The notes under the pieces were generated by a model that saw only the letters and a program-made list of their open reading frames with translations, was not told the DNA's origin and did not search any database. From positions 1 to 36,561 of the forward strand of contig JAFZBQ010000013.1 of assembly GCA_017561665.1 (NCBI GenBank): a stretch of DNA of 36,561 nt. Direction: 5' to 3'. Shown piece by piece: positions 15,929-24,297 of this stretch (the first letter of the stretch is position 1; every line of letters begins with the position of its first letter). The position numbers and the translations under genes were made by a program. This stretch comes from Bacteroidales bacterium. Lineage in GTDB: Bacteria > Bacteroidota > Bacteroidia > Bacteroidales > UBA932.

Positions 15929-17701
15929 TTAACCGATATAATTCAGGAGCCAGGCGCTTTCCGCGTCTGTAAGGTGATCTTTGAGCATTTCGTAAACCCG
16001 CTTGTTGTAGTCCTCCAACCACATACGCTCGTTCTCTGTGAGCAGTGAATAATCCACCGCCCGGCGGTCAATGGGGACCAGTGTCAGCGTCTCGAAATCA
16101 AAGAAAGTATTGAACTCCGTTTGGGAATGCTTCCTGACATGGATCACGTTCTCCGTACGGATGCCGTATCCACCCTCGACATACACAGCCGGCTCATCGG
16201 ACATTATCATCCCCTCCTGCAGCGTGATGGGGCTGTATTCCATACGGATCTGCGGAGACTCGTGCACGCACAGCCACTGCCCTATTCCGTGGGAGGTGCC
16301 GTGGAAGTACATCTTGCCGGTACGGTACATGGGGCCGCGGGCCAGGATATCCAGCTGACAGCCACGGGTACCGGCGGGGAAGATGGCCTGCGCAAGCGCA
16401 ATCATTCCCTTGAGCACAAGGGTATAATCTTCCTTCTGCTCCGTCGTGGGCTCCTTGTCACCAAGGAATATGGTACGGGTGGTATCGGTTGTTCCGTAGG
16501 GATAGTGGCTGCCGAGGTCCATCAGCAAAAAGCCGCCGCCGTTTACCCTGGCGCTGGAGGCCTCGTCGCTGAAACTGTAGTGGGCGCTGGCGGCATTGGC
16601 ATTCCAGGCCACTATCGGTTCGAAACTCTCACCCTGATAGTTTTCGCTGCCGCTCTTTATTTCCAGCAGCTTTTGGGTGATGCCGTATTCGTTCAGGGTG
16701 CCGCTGTCGTAATTGTCGTAGATATGCTTGAGCAAACGCACCCAGCAGACGCCGTCCTGCAGGAAGGCCTTGCGGAAACCTTGGGCCTGGACCGGGTTCT
16801 TGCAGGCGCGCAGCATGGCCACGGTGCCGCCGACAGTAGGATCGGGAATGACATGGCCACCGCGGCGGAAAATGCTGTATTTGTTTATAGAGCAGCAGTT
16901 GTTGCTGACGATGCGCGTGGCGCCCTCCGGCAGCGCAGCCAACGCCGCGTCTATTTCGCCGTAAGGCCGTACCTCAACCCCCTGCGAAGCCAGGTAGGCC
17001 GCCGCCTCTGCCGTAAGGTTTTCTTTCCGGCAGAAAAGGGTGATACCCTTATCGGTGAGCAGGCAGTACGACAGCGTGACCGCATTGTATTCGATGTCGC
17101 CGCCGCGAAGGTTCAGCAGCCACATTATCTCGTCGCAGGCGCTCAGAAAAAGGCAGAACGGGCCATCCACGGCCAATCTTGCCGTGACGTCGCGATACTT
17201 TTGCGCCACGCTGCGCCCGGCATATTCCTCTTTATGGAGTACGATTGGATTTTCGCCCAGCGACGGGCGTCCCTGCCACAACATGTCAAACGGGTCGGTG
17301 AAGGTACGGAGTTTAATCGGCTTTAATTCCGTCTCAAACGCGGCAAAATCGTCGTAACTGAACAGGTCGCCGTCCACTCCTACGGTAGCTGTCGGTTCAC
17401 ACTCCGAGGCAATCCACTGCGGGATAGCGGGGGTGCCGGGCATCTTGATTTTCATAAGACTGATGCCACTGCCGGCCAACTGACGCTCAGCCTGCAGAAA
17501 GTAGCGGGAATCGGTCCAGAGAGCAGCCTTGGCAGCGGTCACAACCAAGGTGCCGGCACTGCCGTCAAACCCGCTCAGAAATTCACGTACCTTGTATCTT
17601 GCCGGGACATATTCGTCAAAGTGACAATCATTCGACGGAATGATTGTCACTTGAAGACCCTCGGATGCCATCCAAGAGCGCAGGGACTCCAAAGGCTTCA
17701 T
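15929..17701 (-). CDS. M24-family Xaa-Pro aminopeptidase, three-domain form
   Basis: A 590-residue metallopeptidase that removes an N-terminal residue preceding proline. Two creatinase-like N-terminal domains (about residues 1-305) precede the pita-bread catalytic domain. All five metal ligands are present: Asp395, Asp406, His471 (second His of HGTSHGIG), Glu503 (DEPAVY) and Glu517 (RTENV). I start it at the ATG at 17701, which shares one base with the nagB stop (TAATG). The frame remains open a further 47 codons into nagB, but that stretch is Arg-rich shadow sequence. There is no signal peptide, so it should act in the cytosol. It probably depends on nagB translation for expression and converges on the LysM gene. 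Confidence 0.93.
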   Translation of the reverse strand: MKPLESLRSWMASEGLQVTIIPSNDCHFDEYVPARYKVREFLSGFDGSAGTLVVTAAKAALWTDSRYFLQAERQLAGSGISLMKIKMPGTPAIPQWIASECEPTATVGVDGDLFSYDDFAAFETELKPIKLRTFTDPFDMLWQGRPSLGENPIVLHKEEYAGRSVAQKYRDVTARLAVDGPFCLFLSACDEIMWLLNLRGGDIEYNAVTLSYCLLTDKGITLFCRKENLTAEAAAYLASQGVEVRPYGEIDAALAALPEGATRIVSNNCCSINKYSIFRRGGHVIPDPTVGGTVAMLRACKNPVQAQGFRKAFLQDGVCWVRLLKHIYDNYDSGTLNEYGITQKLLEIKSGSENYQGESFEPIVAWNANAASAHYSFSDEASSARVNGGGFLLMDLGSHYPYGTTDTTRTIFLGDKEPTTEQKEDYTLVLKGMIALAQAIFPAGTRGCQLDILARGPMYRTGKMYFHGTSHGIGQWLCVHESPQIRMEYSPITLQEGMIMSDEPAVYVEGGYGIRTENVIHVRKHSQTEFNTFFDFETLTLVPIDRRAVDYSLLTENERMWLEDYNKRVYEMLKDHLTDAESAWLLNYIG

Positions 17702-18510
17702 TATGCCAGATTCTCGGGGTCGAGATTCTCGCGCTCGATGTCCTTGTAGTAGTTTACTGTACCTACGCGGAGCTCTACGGTAGCGGCGTCGTCGCAAACG
17801 ATGATTCCGTGAGGATGAAGCTGCAGGATGGAGATGGTCCACATATGGTTGATGGACTCTTCAACTGCGTGGCGAAGGGCGCGGGCCTTGTTGTGGCCGT
17901 TTACCAGAATCAGCACCTCGTCCGCATCCATAACAGTGCCGACACCAACTGTAAGGGCCTTGTGGGGCACCTTGGTGGTGTCATAACCAAAGAAGCGGGA
18001 GTTTGCGATGATGGTATCGGTGGTGAGGTCCTTTACGCGGGTGCGGGAGTTCAATGAAGAACCGGGCTCGTTGAAAGCGATGTGGCCGTCTGGGCCGATA
18101 CCACCCATGAACAGGTTGATGCCGCCGTAGGATTTGATCTTCTCCTCGTACTTGTTGCACTCTGCAACCAGGTCCGGAGCATTGCCGTCAAGAATGTTCA
18201 CGTTCTCTTCGGGGATGTCGATGTGACTGAAGAAATTACTCCACATGAATGTGTAGTAACTCTCGTCATGGTCCTTGGGAAGGCCCACATACTCGTCCAT
18301 ATTGAATGTGACAACGTTCTGGAACGACACCTTGCCGATGGAGCAGAGATGGATCAGCTCTTTGTAGGTACCCAGGGGAGTGGAACCGGTGGGAAGGCCC
18401 AGCACGAACGGACGCTCTTTGGTAGGGCCGAACTTGTTGATGGCATTGGCGATGTAGACTGCTGCCCACTGCGACATTTTGCCATAAGAATCTTCGATGA
18501 TAAGTCTCAT
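17701..18510 (-). CDS. nagB: Glucosamine-6-phosphate deaminase
   Basis: A 269-residue enzyme converting glucosamine 6-phosphate to fructose 6-phosphate and ammonia. Visible motifs are [13 protein letters not shown] (phosphate loop), FNMDEYVGL, the catalytic region [23 protein letters not shown], and [25 protein letters not shown]. It shares one base with the downstream peptidase and follows recN after 21 bases. No TAnnTTTG box is seen in that gap, so it may be read from the trxB-bamD-recN transcript. No nagA or regulator gene is nearby. Confidence 0.95.
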   Translation of the reverse strand: MRLIIEDSYGKMSQWAAVYIANAINKFGPTKERPFVLGLPTGSTPLGTYKELIHLCSIGKVSFQNVVTFNMDEYVGLPKDHDESYYTFMWSNFFSHIDIPEENVNILDGNAPDLVAECNKYEEKIKSYGGINLFMGGIGPDGHIAFNEPGSSLNSRTRVKDLTTDTIIANSRFFGYDTTKVPHKALTVGVGTVMDADEVLILVNGHNKARALRHAVEESINHMWTISILQLHPHGIIVCDDAATVELRVGTVNYYKDIERENLDPENLA

Positions 18511-18531
18511 AGTATTATAATTTTTAAAAAT

Positions 18532-20136
18532 TTAGTTCGATTCCTCCAAGAGTACCCTGGCCGCCGCCATCGCCTCCGGCGTAACGCTGCTGCCGCTTAT
18601 CATGCGGGCGATCTCGCCGACCCTCTCCTGCCCGGTCACCTGACGGATGCGGGATACCGCCCCCTGCTGCAGATACTCTTTATAAACCAGGTAATGGGCG
18701 TCGCCCTTGGCCGCAACCTGCGGCAGGTGGGTAATTGCCACAACCTGTATATTCTTGCTTATTTCAACAATCTTCCGCCCCATCTTGTCTGCCAGGCTGC
18801 CGCTGGTACCGGTGTCTATCTCGTCGAAGACAACTGTCGGCAGAGCCTTGTGCTGCGCCAGTAACGACTTTATGCACAGCATTATGCGGGATATTTCTCC
18901 ACCCGAAGCGTTCTGCGACAGATCGACCGGTTTTGCAGCTGCGGTAGAAGAGAACAAGAACTTGATGTTCTCTGCGCCCGAGCGGCCCCGCTGCTGCAAA
19001 GGTACAGTTTCCAATCGAAATTGCGCTTGTGGAATTTCCAATTCCCGGATAGCCTGCTGAAGATAGTCCGATAGCGGAGCCAAGGCCGCGCTGCGGATCT
19101 TTGTCAACTGAGCCGCCAAATCGGTGCACTCAGCGTCAGCTTTCTCGAAGTCGGCGGCAAGTGCCGCCTCCTGCTGGGACAGGTCGTCCGTAGAGCGGAG
19201 TTCCTGCCCGTAACCGTCGCGCTTGGCAATCAGTTCCTCTTCACTTCCGGCATCGTTGCGGTGCATCAGGTCGTAGAGCTGAGCTATCCTCTGCTCTGCC
19301 TGCAAAAGAGCCTCAGGTGAGGCGTCTATCCTATCCTGACTGTCTTCCAGCGTAGATGATACGTCCTTGAGCTCTATCCGGCAGGAATCTATCCTGCGGG
19401 AGAGTTCTTCCGCGGCGGGGAAATATGCCGCTATCTTCTGCAGCGACCGAGCCGCATCGCGTAGCGCCTGCTCCACCGACTGTTCGCCAGATGATATGGC
19501 GGCCGAGACCTGAAGCAGGGTTTCTTTTATCTGCCCTGCATTGGCCAGGGTCTTCTGCTTTTCTTCCAGTTCTTCCAGTTCACCCGCTTTCAGGGAAGCG
19601 GTGCAAAGCTGCTCATAGCGGAACTTTATATAGTCGCGCTCCCGTTCTTTGCTCTGCCGCAACCCGCGGATCTCCTGCAGGCGGCGCCTGAGATCGACAC
19701 AAGTGTCGTATGCTTTTCTGTATCGGGCCAGCAAATCGCCATCCCCGGCGTAACTGTCCACCACGGAGAGCCTGAAATCATCACTGGAGAGCAGCGTCTG
19801 GCTGTTCTGGGAGTGGATATCTATCTCGCGGGCAGCCAGCTCGCGGACCGCCTCCAAAGTGGCGGGTTCGTCGTCTATGAAAGAGCGTGAACGGCCGGCG
19901 GCATTCATCACACGGCGGATGATATGGTCGTCGAACTGCGCCTCGACAATGCAGTTACGGCTTTCGTCCTTGATTACCGACTTGTCAAACTTGCCGCCCA
20001 GTAGCAACTGAAGGGCACCCAGCATAATGGATTTGCCCGCGCCGCTGTCGCCGGTAATAATGACAAGATGCTCCGGAATATCTATATCCAGAACATCTAT
20101 CAATGCGTAATTGTTGATGGAAAGCCGCCTGAGCAT
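18532..20136 (-). CDS. recN: DNA repair protein RecN
   Basis: A 534-residue SMC-like ATPase that acts at DNA double-strand breaks. The Walker A loop is GDSGAGKS near residue 30 (most relatives have GETGAGKS). Two coiled-coil arms (about residues 145-220 and 275-345) flank a hinge. The C-terminal head carries the ABC signature region QNASGGEISRIMLCIK and Walker B VVFDEIDTGTSG, followed by VVAITHLPQVAAKGD. It starts 6 bases after the omega-like gene. Many Bacteroidota place coaBC and a DUF4835 gene between these two; here they are directly adjacent. Confidence 0.95.
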   Translation of the reverse strand: MLRRLSINNYALIDVLDIDIPEHLVIITGDSGAGKSIMLGALQLLLGGKFDKSVIKDESRNCIVEAQFDDHIIRRVMNAAGRSRSFIDDEPATLEAVRELAAREIDIHSQNSQTLLSSDDFRLSVVDSYAGDGDLLARYRKAYDTCVDLRRRLQEIRGLRQSKERERDYIKFRYEQLCTASLKAGELEELEEKQKTLANAGQIKETLLQVSAAISSGEQSVEQALRDAARSLQKIAAYFPAAEELSRRIDSCRIELKDVSSTLEDSQDRIDASPEALLQAEQRIAQLYDLMHRNDAGSEEELIAKRDGYGQELRSTDDLSQQEAALAADFEKADAECTDLAAQLTKIRSAALAPLSDYLQQAIRELEIPQAQFRLETVPLQQRGRSGAENIKFLFSSTAAAKPVDLSQNASGGEISRIMLCIKSLLAQHKALPTVVFDEIDTGTSGSLADKMGRKIVEISKNIQVVAITHLPQVAAKGDAHYLVYKEYLQQGAVSRIRQVTGQERVGEIARMISGSSVTPEAMAAARVLLEESN

Positions 20137-20142
20137 CCAGAA

Positions 20143-20454
20143 TTACTCTGCCTTGCGATAGAAAATCTTGCCTTCGCGGAATTCTTCTGTAGCCACCAGC
20201 GTGGGCTTGGGCAGCTTCTCGTAATACTGGGATATCTCTATCTGCTCGTGGTTCTCGGTAATCTCTTCCAGAGTGTCGGTGTAGCTGGAGAATTCCTCAA
20301 GACGCTTGCTGAGCTCCTGCTTGATGTCGGCACTGATCTGGTTGGCGCGCTTTGCGATAATCATCACCGACTCGTAGATGTTGCCGGTGGGTGCTGCCAG
20401 TTCGGAGAGATCCCTTGTGATTGTGTTGTTAGCGATGTTTTTACGTGTCTCCAT
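20143..20454 (-). CDS. rpoZ: RNA polymerase omega/Rpb6-like subunit
   Basis: A 103-residue protein. The region from about residue 25 reads NIYESVMIIAKRANQIS followed by IKQELSKRLEEFSS. This matches the omega/Rpb6 helix that clamps the beta-prime C-terminus and helps RNA polymerase assemble. The C-terminal half is charged and ends in a short basic tail. Position between bamD (12 bases) and recN (6 bases) matches the place of the omega-like gene in this phylum. The family call rests on the helix and the location. Confidence 0.85.
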   Translation of the reverse strand: METRKNIANNTITRDLSELAAPTGNIYESVMIIAKRANQISADIKQELSKRLEEFSSYTDTLEEITENHEQIEISQYYEKLPKPTLVATEEFREGKIFYRKAE

Positions 20455-20466
20455 GTTATAGTATAT

Positions 20467-21264
20467 TTAATTTTCTTTCTTGACTATTTTATTGACCCTC
20501 TTATAGATGCCGTCCAACTCCGATTTGTACTTGCTCTGCGGGTACTCGCTCACAAAGTTGAAATAGTCATCCATAAAGTTCATATACCTCTCGCGCTGCT
20601 TTTCCTCCACGCTGTTGAGGGCGTATTTGTAAGCCGCCATGGCGGTGTAGTAGAGGATATCCTCGCGATATTGGTTGTCGGCATCATCCTTGAGCACGTT
20701 CTTGAGTGCATGGTGTGCCGCAAGATAATCTTCCATATGGTAGTAAAGCCGCGCCCCTTCGAACGCCTTCTTGTCCAGCCTCTCCTCAAGGTCGTCTTTC
20801 ATCACCTGGCAGAACTTGGCGTAGTTGGTGCCGCGGTTTTCGATGATGTATTTGTCTATATACGCCAGGGCAAGCTCGGTGGGACGCTGGTCCAGCTCGT
20901 AGCGGTAGGTGCCGCGGTACATGCAGTCAATCATGCGGAATTCCGCCTCTTTGGCAAAGGGGCTTGAGGGGAAAGTCTGGACGAATTCAGAAAAGTTGCT
21001 CTGGGCTGTGGCAAAGTCCTTCATGTTGTAGTTGCTCATTCCCCAGTAGAAACGCACGGTGTCCTCCTGAGGTGTACCCTGGGCATTCATCGCCACATTC
21101 TCGAACAACTGTGCCGCCTTGCTGTACTTCTTGGCCTCGTAGAGCTGTAGCGCAGTACGGTATTTCTCACCGTAGTTGTAGCTGTTGAGCAGCTTCTCGA
21201 ACTTGGAGGAGCAGGAGGCCAGCGCAAGCGCTGCAATAACGAATATCAAGACTCTCTTGATCAT
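20467..21264 (-). CDS. bamD: Outer-membrane assembly lipoprotein BamD
   Basis: A 265-residue lipoprotein with lipobox LASC and lipidated Cys18. The mature part is a string of tetratricopeptide-like helices: EKYRTALQLYEAKKYSKAAQLFENV, then VRFYWGMSNYNMKDFATAQSNFSEFVQTFPSSPFAKEAEFRMIDC, and a C-terminal YPQSKYKSELDGIY. BamD sits on the periplasmic face of the outer membrane and is the essential lipoprotein partner of BamA. It overlaps the trxB stop by 4 bases. It is separated from bamA by about 11 kb. Confidence 0.93.
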   Translation of the reverse strand: MIKRVLIFVIAALALASCSSKFEKLLNSYNYGEKYRTALQLYEAKKYSKAAQLFENVAMNAQGTPQEDTVRFYWGMSNYNMKDFATAQSNFSEFVQTFPSSPFAKEAEFRMIDCMYRGTYRYELDQRPTELALAYIDKYIIENRGTNYAKFCQVMKDDLEERLDKKAFEGARLYYHMEDYLAAHHALKNVLKDDADNQYREDILYYTAMAAYKYALNSVEEKQRERYMNFMDDYFNFVSEYPQSKYKSELDGIYKRVNKIVKKEN

Positions 21265-22184
21265 AATTCCTTCAAATATTTCTCGGCATCCATAGCCGCC
21301 TTGCAGCCGCTGCCGGCCGCCACAACCGCCTGGCGGTAGCGGGGGTCGCAGACGTCGCCCGCCGCAAACACGCCGGGGCAGCTGGTCAGGCTGGTGCCGT
21401 CTTTAACAACGATATATCCGGCTTCGTCCCTCTCAACCCACTGGCCAAACACGTCGCTGTTGGGGTGATGGCCGATAGCCAGGAAAAAGCCGTCAATATC
21501 GATATCAAATATCTCGCCACTGGCCCTTACCAGGCGCGCGCCGGTGACTCCGTTTTCATCTCCCAGGACCTCCTGTGTCTGGCACTTCCAGAGAATCTCG
21601 ATGTTTTCGGTAGCCTTTACCTTTTGCTGCATAGCCTCGGTGGCGCGAAGCACGTCGCGGCGGACAATCATATAGACCTTGCGGCAGAGGCCCGCCAGAT
21701 AGGTTGCCTCTTCGCAGGCGGTGTCGCCGCCGCCCACAACTGCCACGACTTTCTTGCGGTAGAAGAAGCCGTCGCAGGTGGCGCAGGCGCTCACGCCCAT
21801 TCCGCGGAATTTGCGCTCGCTCTCAAGGCCGAGGTATTTGGCCGATGCGCCGGTGGCGATAATCACGCTGTCGGCCTCAATCTGCGCCGATTCGTCAATG
21901 GTAAGTTTCAGCGGTCTGGAAGAAAAGTCGACCTTGGTGACCGATCCGAAACGGATATCTGTGCCGAAACGTTCTGCCTGTGCGCGGAAGGAAGCCATCA
22001 TCTGATTGGCATCCACGCCATTCGGGAAACCGGGATAATTCTCGATCTCCGTGGTGGTGGTAAGCTGGCCGCCGGGCTGCAATCCTTCGTAGAGAACTGG
22101 GTTCAAACCCGCTCTGGCGGCGTAAATCGCTGCCGTGTAACCAGCCGGACCGCTGCCAACGATAAGGCATTTTATTTTATCCAT
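21261..22184 (-). CDS. trxB: Thioredoxin-disulfide reductase
   Basis: A 307-residue NADPH-dependent flavoenzyme that reduces thioredoxin. The FAD-binding GSGPAGYTAAIYAARAG is at residues 11-27. The redox-active pair is Cys134 and Cys137 in CATCDGFF. NADPH binding is shown by VVGGGDTACEEA, and the C-terminal FAD motif VFAAGDVCDPRYRQAVVAAGSGCKAA is intact. It heads the trxB-bamD-omega-recN-nagB run and diverges from priA. A TAACTTTG -7 box ends 26 bases upstream of the ATG. Confidence 0.96.
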   Translation of the reverse strand: MDKIKCLIVGSGPAGYTAAIYAARAGLNPVLYEGLQPGGQLTTTTEIENYPGFPNGVDANQMMASFRAQAERFGTDIRFGSVTKVDFSSRPLKLTIDESAQIEADSVIIATGASAKYLGLESERKFRGMGVSACATCDGFFYRKKVVAVVGGGDTACEEATYLAGLCRKVYMIVRRDVLRATEAMQQKVKATENIEILWKCQTQEVLGDENGVTGARLVRASGEIFDIDIDGFFLAIGHHPNSDVFGQWVERDEAGYIVVKDGTSLTSCPGVFAAGDVCDPRYRQAVVAAGSGCKAAMDAEKYLKEL

Positions 22185-22210
22185 CTTGTGCGCGCAGTAT
22201 TATAAGTGCG

Positions 22211-22218
22211 CAAAGTTA
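22211..22218 (-). promoter_or_regulatory. trxB -7 promoter box (TAnnTTTG)
   Basis: Minus-strand TAACTTTG matches the consensus exactly and ends 26 bases before the trxB ATG. No convincing -33 element at normal spacing was found. Confidence 0.55.
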
Positions 22219-22261
22219 GTATTTTTTCATTAACCAACGGTTTTTTTGTATTTTAGAAGCA

Positions 22262-22269
22262 GATTTTTG
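22262..22269 (+). promoter_or_regulatory. Candidate priA -7 box (one mismatch)
   Basis: GATTTTTG differs from TAnnTTTG at one position and ends 12 bases before the priA ATG. The upstream TTTG at 22245-22248 is only 13 bases away, shorter than usual, so the call is weak. Confidence 0.3.
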
Positions 22270-22281
22270 AACGATTCAGGG

Positions 22282-24297
22282 ATGGATGCCGGCAAAACGA
22301 GATACGTGGAGGTGATAGTACCGCTAAAATTCTGCGGCGGCATCATCCATTACTCCGTTCCGGGAGTCATAACGGAAGAAATTGCGACCGGCAGTTGGGT
22401 CGTGGTCACCGTGATGGGCCGGCGCTATCTTGCGGTGGTCCGCACCGCCGGCGGTCCGCTTCCCGAAGGTCTGTCTCCCCAGAAGGTTCTGCCGATAGAG
22501 AAGGTCGCCCCCCTGAAACCGCTCCCGCCGGTTCAGATTGAGCTCTGGCAGATGATTGCCGATTACTATATGTGCTCCATCGGCGAGGTCTTCAAGAGCG
22601 CCTACCCTTCTGCATTTTTCCGCCAGAGCGAGAAAAGACAGATTGCTTCAAAGGCACAGGGCACACCCGCCGTCCTCGAAGAAAAGACCCTGTCGGCAGA
22701 GCAGCAGCAGTCATTGGAGCAGATACAGGCTTTTTACGCATCCGGCAAACGGACGGTACTCCTTTCCGGCGTAACCTCCAGCGGAAAGACGGAGATTTAC
22801 ATCAAACTGGCGCAGAAATACCTCTCGCAGGGGCGCAGCGTCCTTTATCTGGTGCCGGAAATCGCCATGTCGCGCCAGCTGGAGCAGCGGCTGAAGAGCG
22901 CTTTAGCAGACAAGGTTCTGGTGTTCCACTCCAAGCAGACCTTCCCCACCCGCAAGAAAGTCTTCGACAAATTAATTGCCGGCGAGGGCAACTATCTGGT
23001 GCTGGGAACCCGCAGCGCCCTCTTTCTGCCGATAGTCAATCTCGGTTTCATTATCGTTGACGAAGAACACGACCAGTCATACAAGCAAACCGACCCGGCA
23101 CCCCGTTACAACGGTCGCGACGCCGCCCTGATGATGGCCGCCAGGCTGGGCGTCAACACCCTGCTTGGCAGCGCAACTCCTTCTATGGAATCACTCTACA
23201 ACGTGTCGGCGGGCAAATATGGGCTGGCACAACTGCTGCACAAATATTTCGGCGCAGAAGATGCCCCGGTCACCGTTATCGATATGGCAAAGGTCTATGC
23301 CATGCACAATGCCCGCGGCTCCTTCTCCATGCAGCTGGTCAACCTGATTGCCGCCCGCCTGAAAGCCGGCGAGCAGGTGATGGTATTCCGTTCCAGACGC
23401 TCCTACAGCTCGTTTTTGCAATGCGACAGCTGCGGCGAGACGCTCCGTTGCCCCCGCTGCAACGTGAGCCTGACTTTCCACAAATACAACAACAGCGTCT
23501 CGTGCCACTATTGCGGATGGCACGCCCCATTTGATCCAACCTGCCACAAATGCGGCAAGGGGACTTTCACCGCCAAGGGAGCCGGCACGGAAAGGCTGGC
23601 AGAAGAGCTTCAGGAACTCTTTCCCGAGGCCCGAATCGCCCGTTTTGACGCCGAAACCGCCGCGACCCGCACGGAGGAGAAAAAGATACTGGGCGACTTC
23701 GCCGCCGGTAACACAGACATCCTGGTCGGTACTCAGATGCTCTCCAAGGGCTTTGACTTTGAAAACCTCGCACTGGTGGCGGTTATCAGCGCCGACTCGA
23801 TACTTTCGCTTCAGGATTTCCGGGCCGACGAAAAGGCCCTGCACCTGCTCACCCAGCTCCGCGGCCGCGTCGGCAGGCGCTCCGGCACCGGGCAGATGGT
23901 AATTCAGGCCTTCGGGACCGACCATCCCGTGCTTGCCGCCCTCAAGGGCGACTGCAGCGACTACGGGCGCCAGATGTTGGAGCAGCGCAAACTGTTCGGC
24001 TTCCCGCCGTATGTCAGGATGATTCAGCTCACCGTCCGCAACGCCTCTGCCGAAGAGCTTCGGCACACTTGCAACCTGCTTTCCAGAGCCCTGAAGAATG
24101 CCGGATTGAAGGATATTTCCGACCCCATAGCGCCCGCTGTGGACCGTGTCGCCGGAATGTACATCCGCATCATCTGGATCAAGTTGCCGCGCACCGCGTC
24201 GGGCCAGTCAAAGAAGGCTGCGATTGCCGCCGCCGTAGAGCAGGTCCGCCTGTCAGCATCCTCCTCAGAAATCATAATCGACGTAGATCCGCTCTGA
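22282..24297 (+). CDS. priA: Primosomal protein N' (replication restart helicase PriA)
   Basis: A 671-residue superfamily 2 helicase that reloads the replisome at stalled forks. An N-terminal fork-binding domain (about residues 1-110) is followed by Walker A SGVTSSGKTEIYI, the DEEHDQSYKQ helicase motif, and the zinc-binding cysteines of CDSCGETLRCPRC and CHYCGW...CHKCG. Helicase motifs VGTQMLSKGFDFENL and QLRGRVGRRSG come later. I chose the ATG at 22282 (MDAGKTRYVEVIVPL), because an upstream TTG at 22246 lies in T-rich leader sequence. Bacteroidota PriA proteins are often longer, so this one is compact. Its stop shares one base with the activase start (TGATG). Confidence 0.94.
   Translation: MDAGKTRYVEVIVPLKFCGGIIHYSVPGVITEEIATGSWVVVTVMGRRYLAVVRTAGGPLPEGLSPQKVLPIEKVAPLKPLPPVQIELWQMIADYYMCSIGEVFKSAYPSAFFRQSEKRQIASKAQGTPAVLEEKTLSAEQQQSLEQIQAFYASGKRTVLLSGVTSSGKTEIYIKLAQKYLSQGRSVLYLVPEIAMSRQLEQRLKSALADKVLVFHSKQTFPTRKKVFDKLIAGEGNYLVLGTRSALFLPIVNLGFIIVDEEHDQSYKQTDPAPRYNGRDAALMMAARLGVNTLLGSATPSMESLYNVSAGKYGLAQLLHKYFGAEDAPVTVIDMAKVYAMHNARGSFSMQLVNLIAARLKAGEQVMVFRSRRSYSSFLQCDSCGETLRCPRCNVSLTFHKYNNSVSCHYCGWHAPFDPTCHKCGKGTFTAKGAGTERLAEELQELFPEARIARFDAETAATRTEEKKILGDFAAGNTDILVGTQMLSKGFDFENLALVAVISADSILSLQDFRADEKALHLLTQLRGRVGRRSGTGQMVIQAFGTDHPVLAALKGDCSDYGRQMLEQRKLFGFPPYVRMIQLTVRNASAEELRHTCNLLSRALKNAGLKDISDPIAPAVDRVAGMYIRIIWIKLPRTASGQSKKAAIAAAVEQVRLSASSSEIIIDVDPL

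Noticed and set aside
16121-17326. A 401-codon plus-strand frame inside the Xaa-Pro aminopeptidase gene
   Set aside because: Antisense shadow: the minus-strand protein has all five metal ligands, while this frame shows no family features. The frames at 1335-2159, 5442-6302 and 30638-31888 were rejected for the same reason.
17702-17842. 47-codon N-terminal extension of the aminopeptidase
   Set aside because: It lies wholly inside nagB in another frame, is Arg/Ser-rich, and the ATG at 17701 with TAATG coupling gives the normal family N-terminus.
24069-24296. 76-codon N-terminal extension of the activase
   Set aside because: It overlaps the end of priA in another frame; the ATG at 24297 begins the conserved TGTIFDIQHF start.
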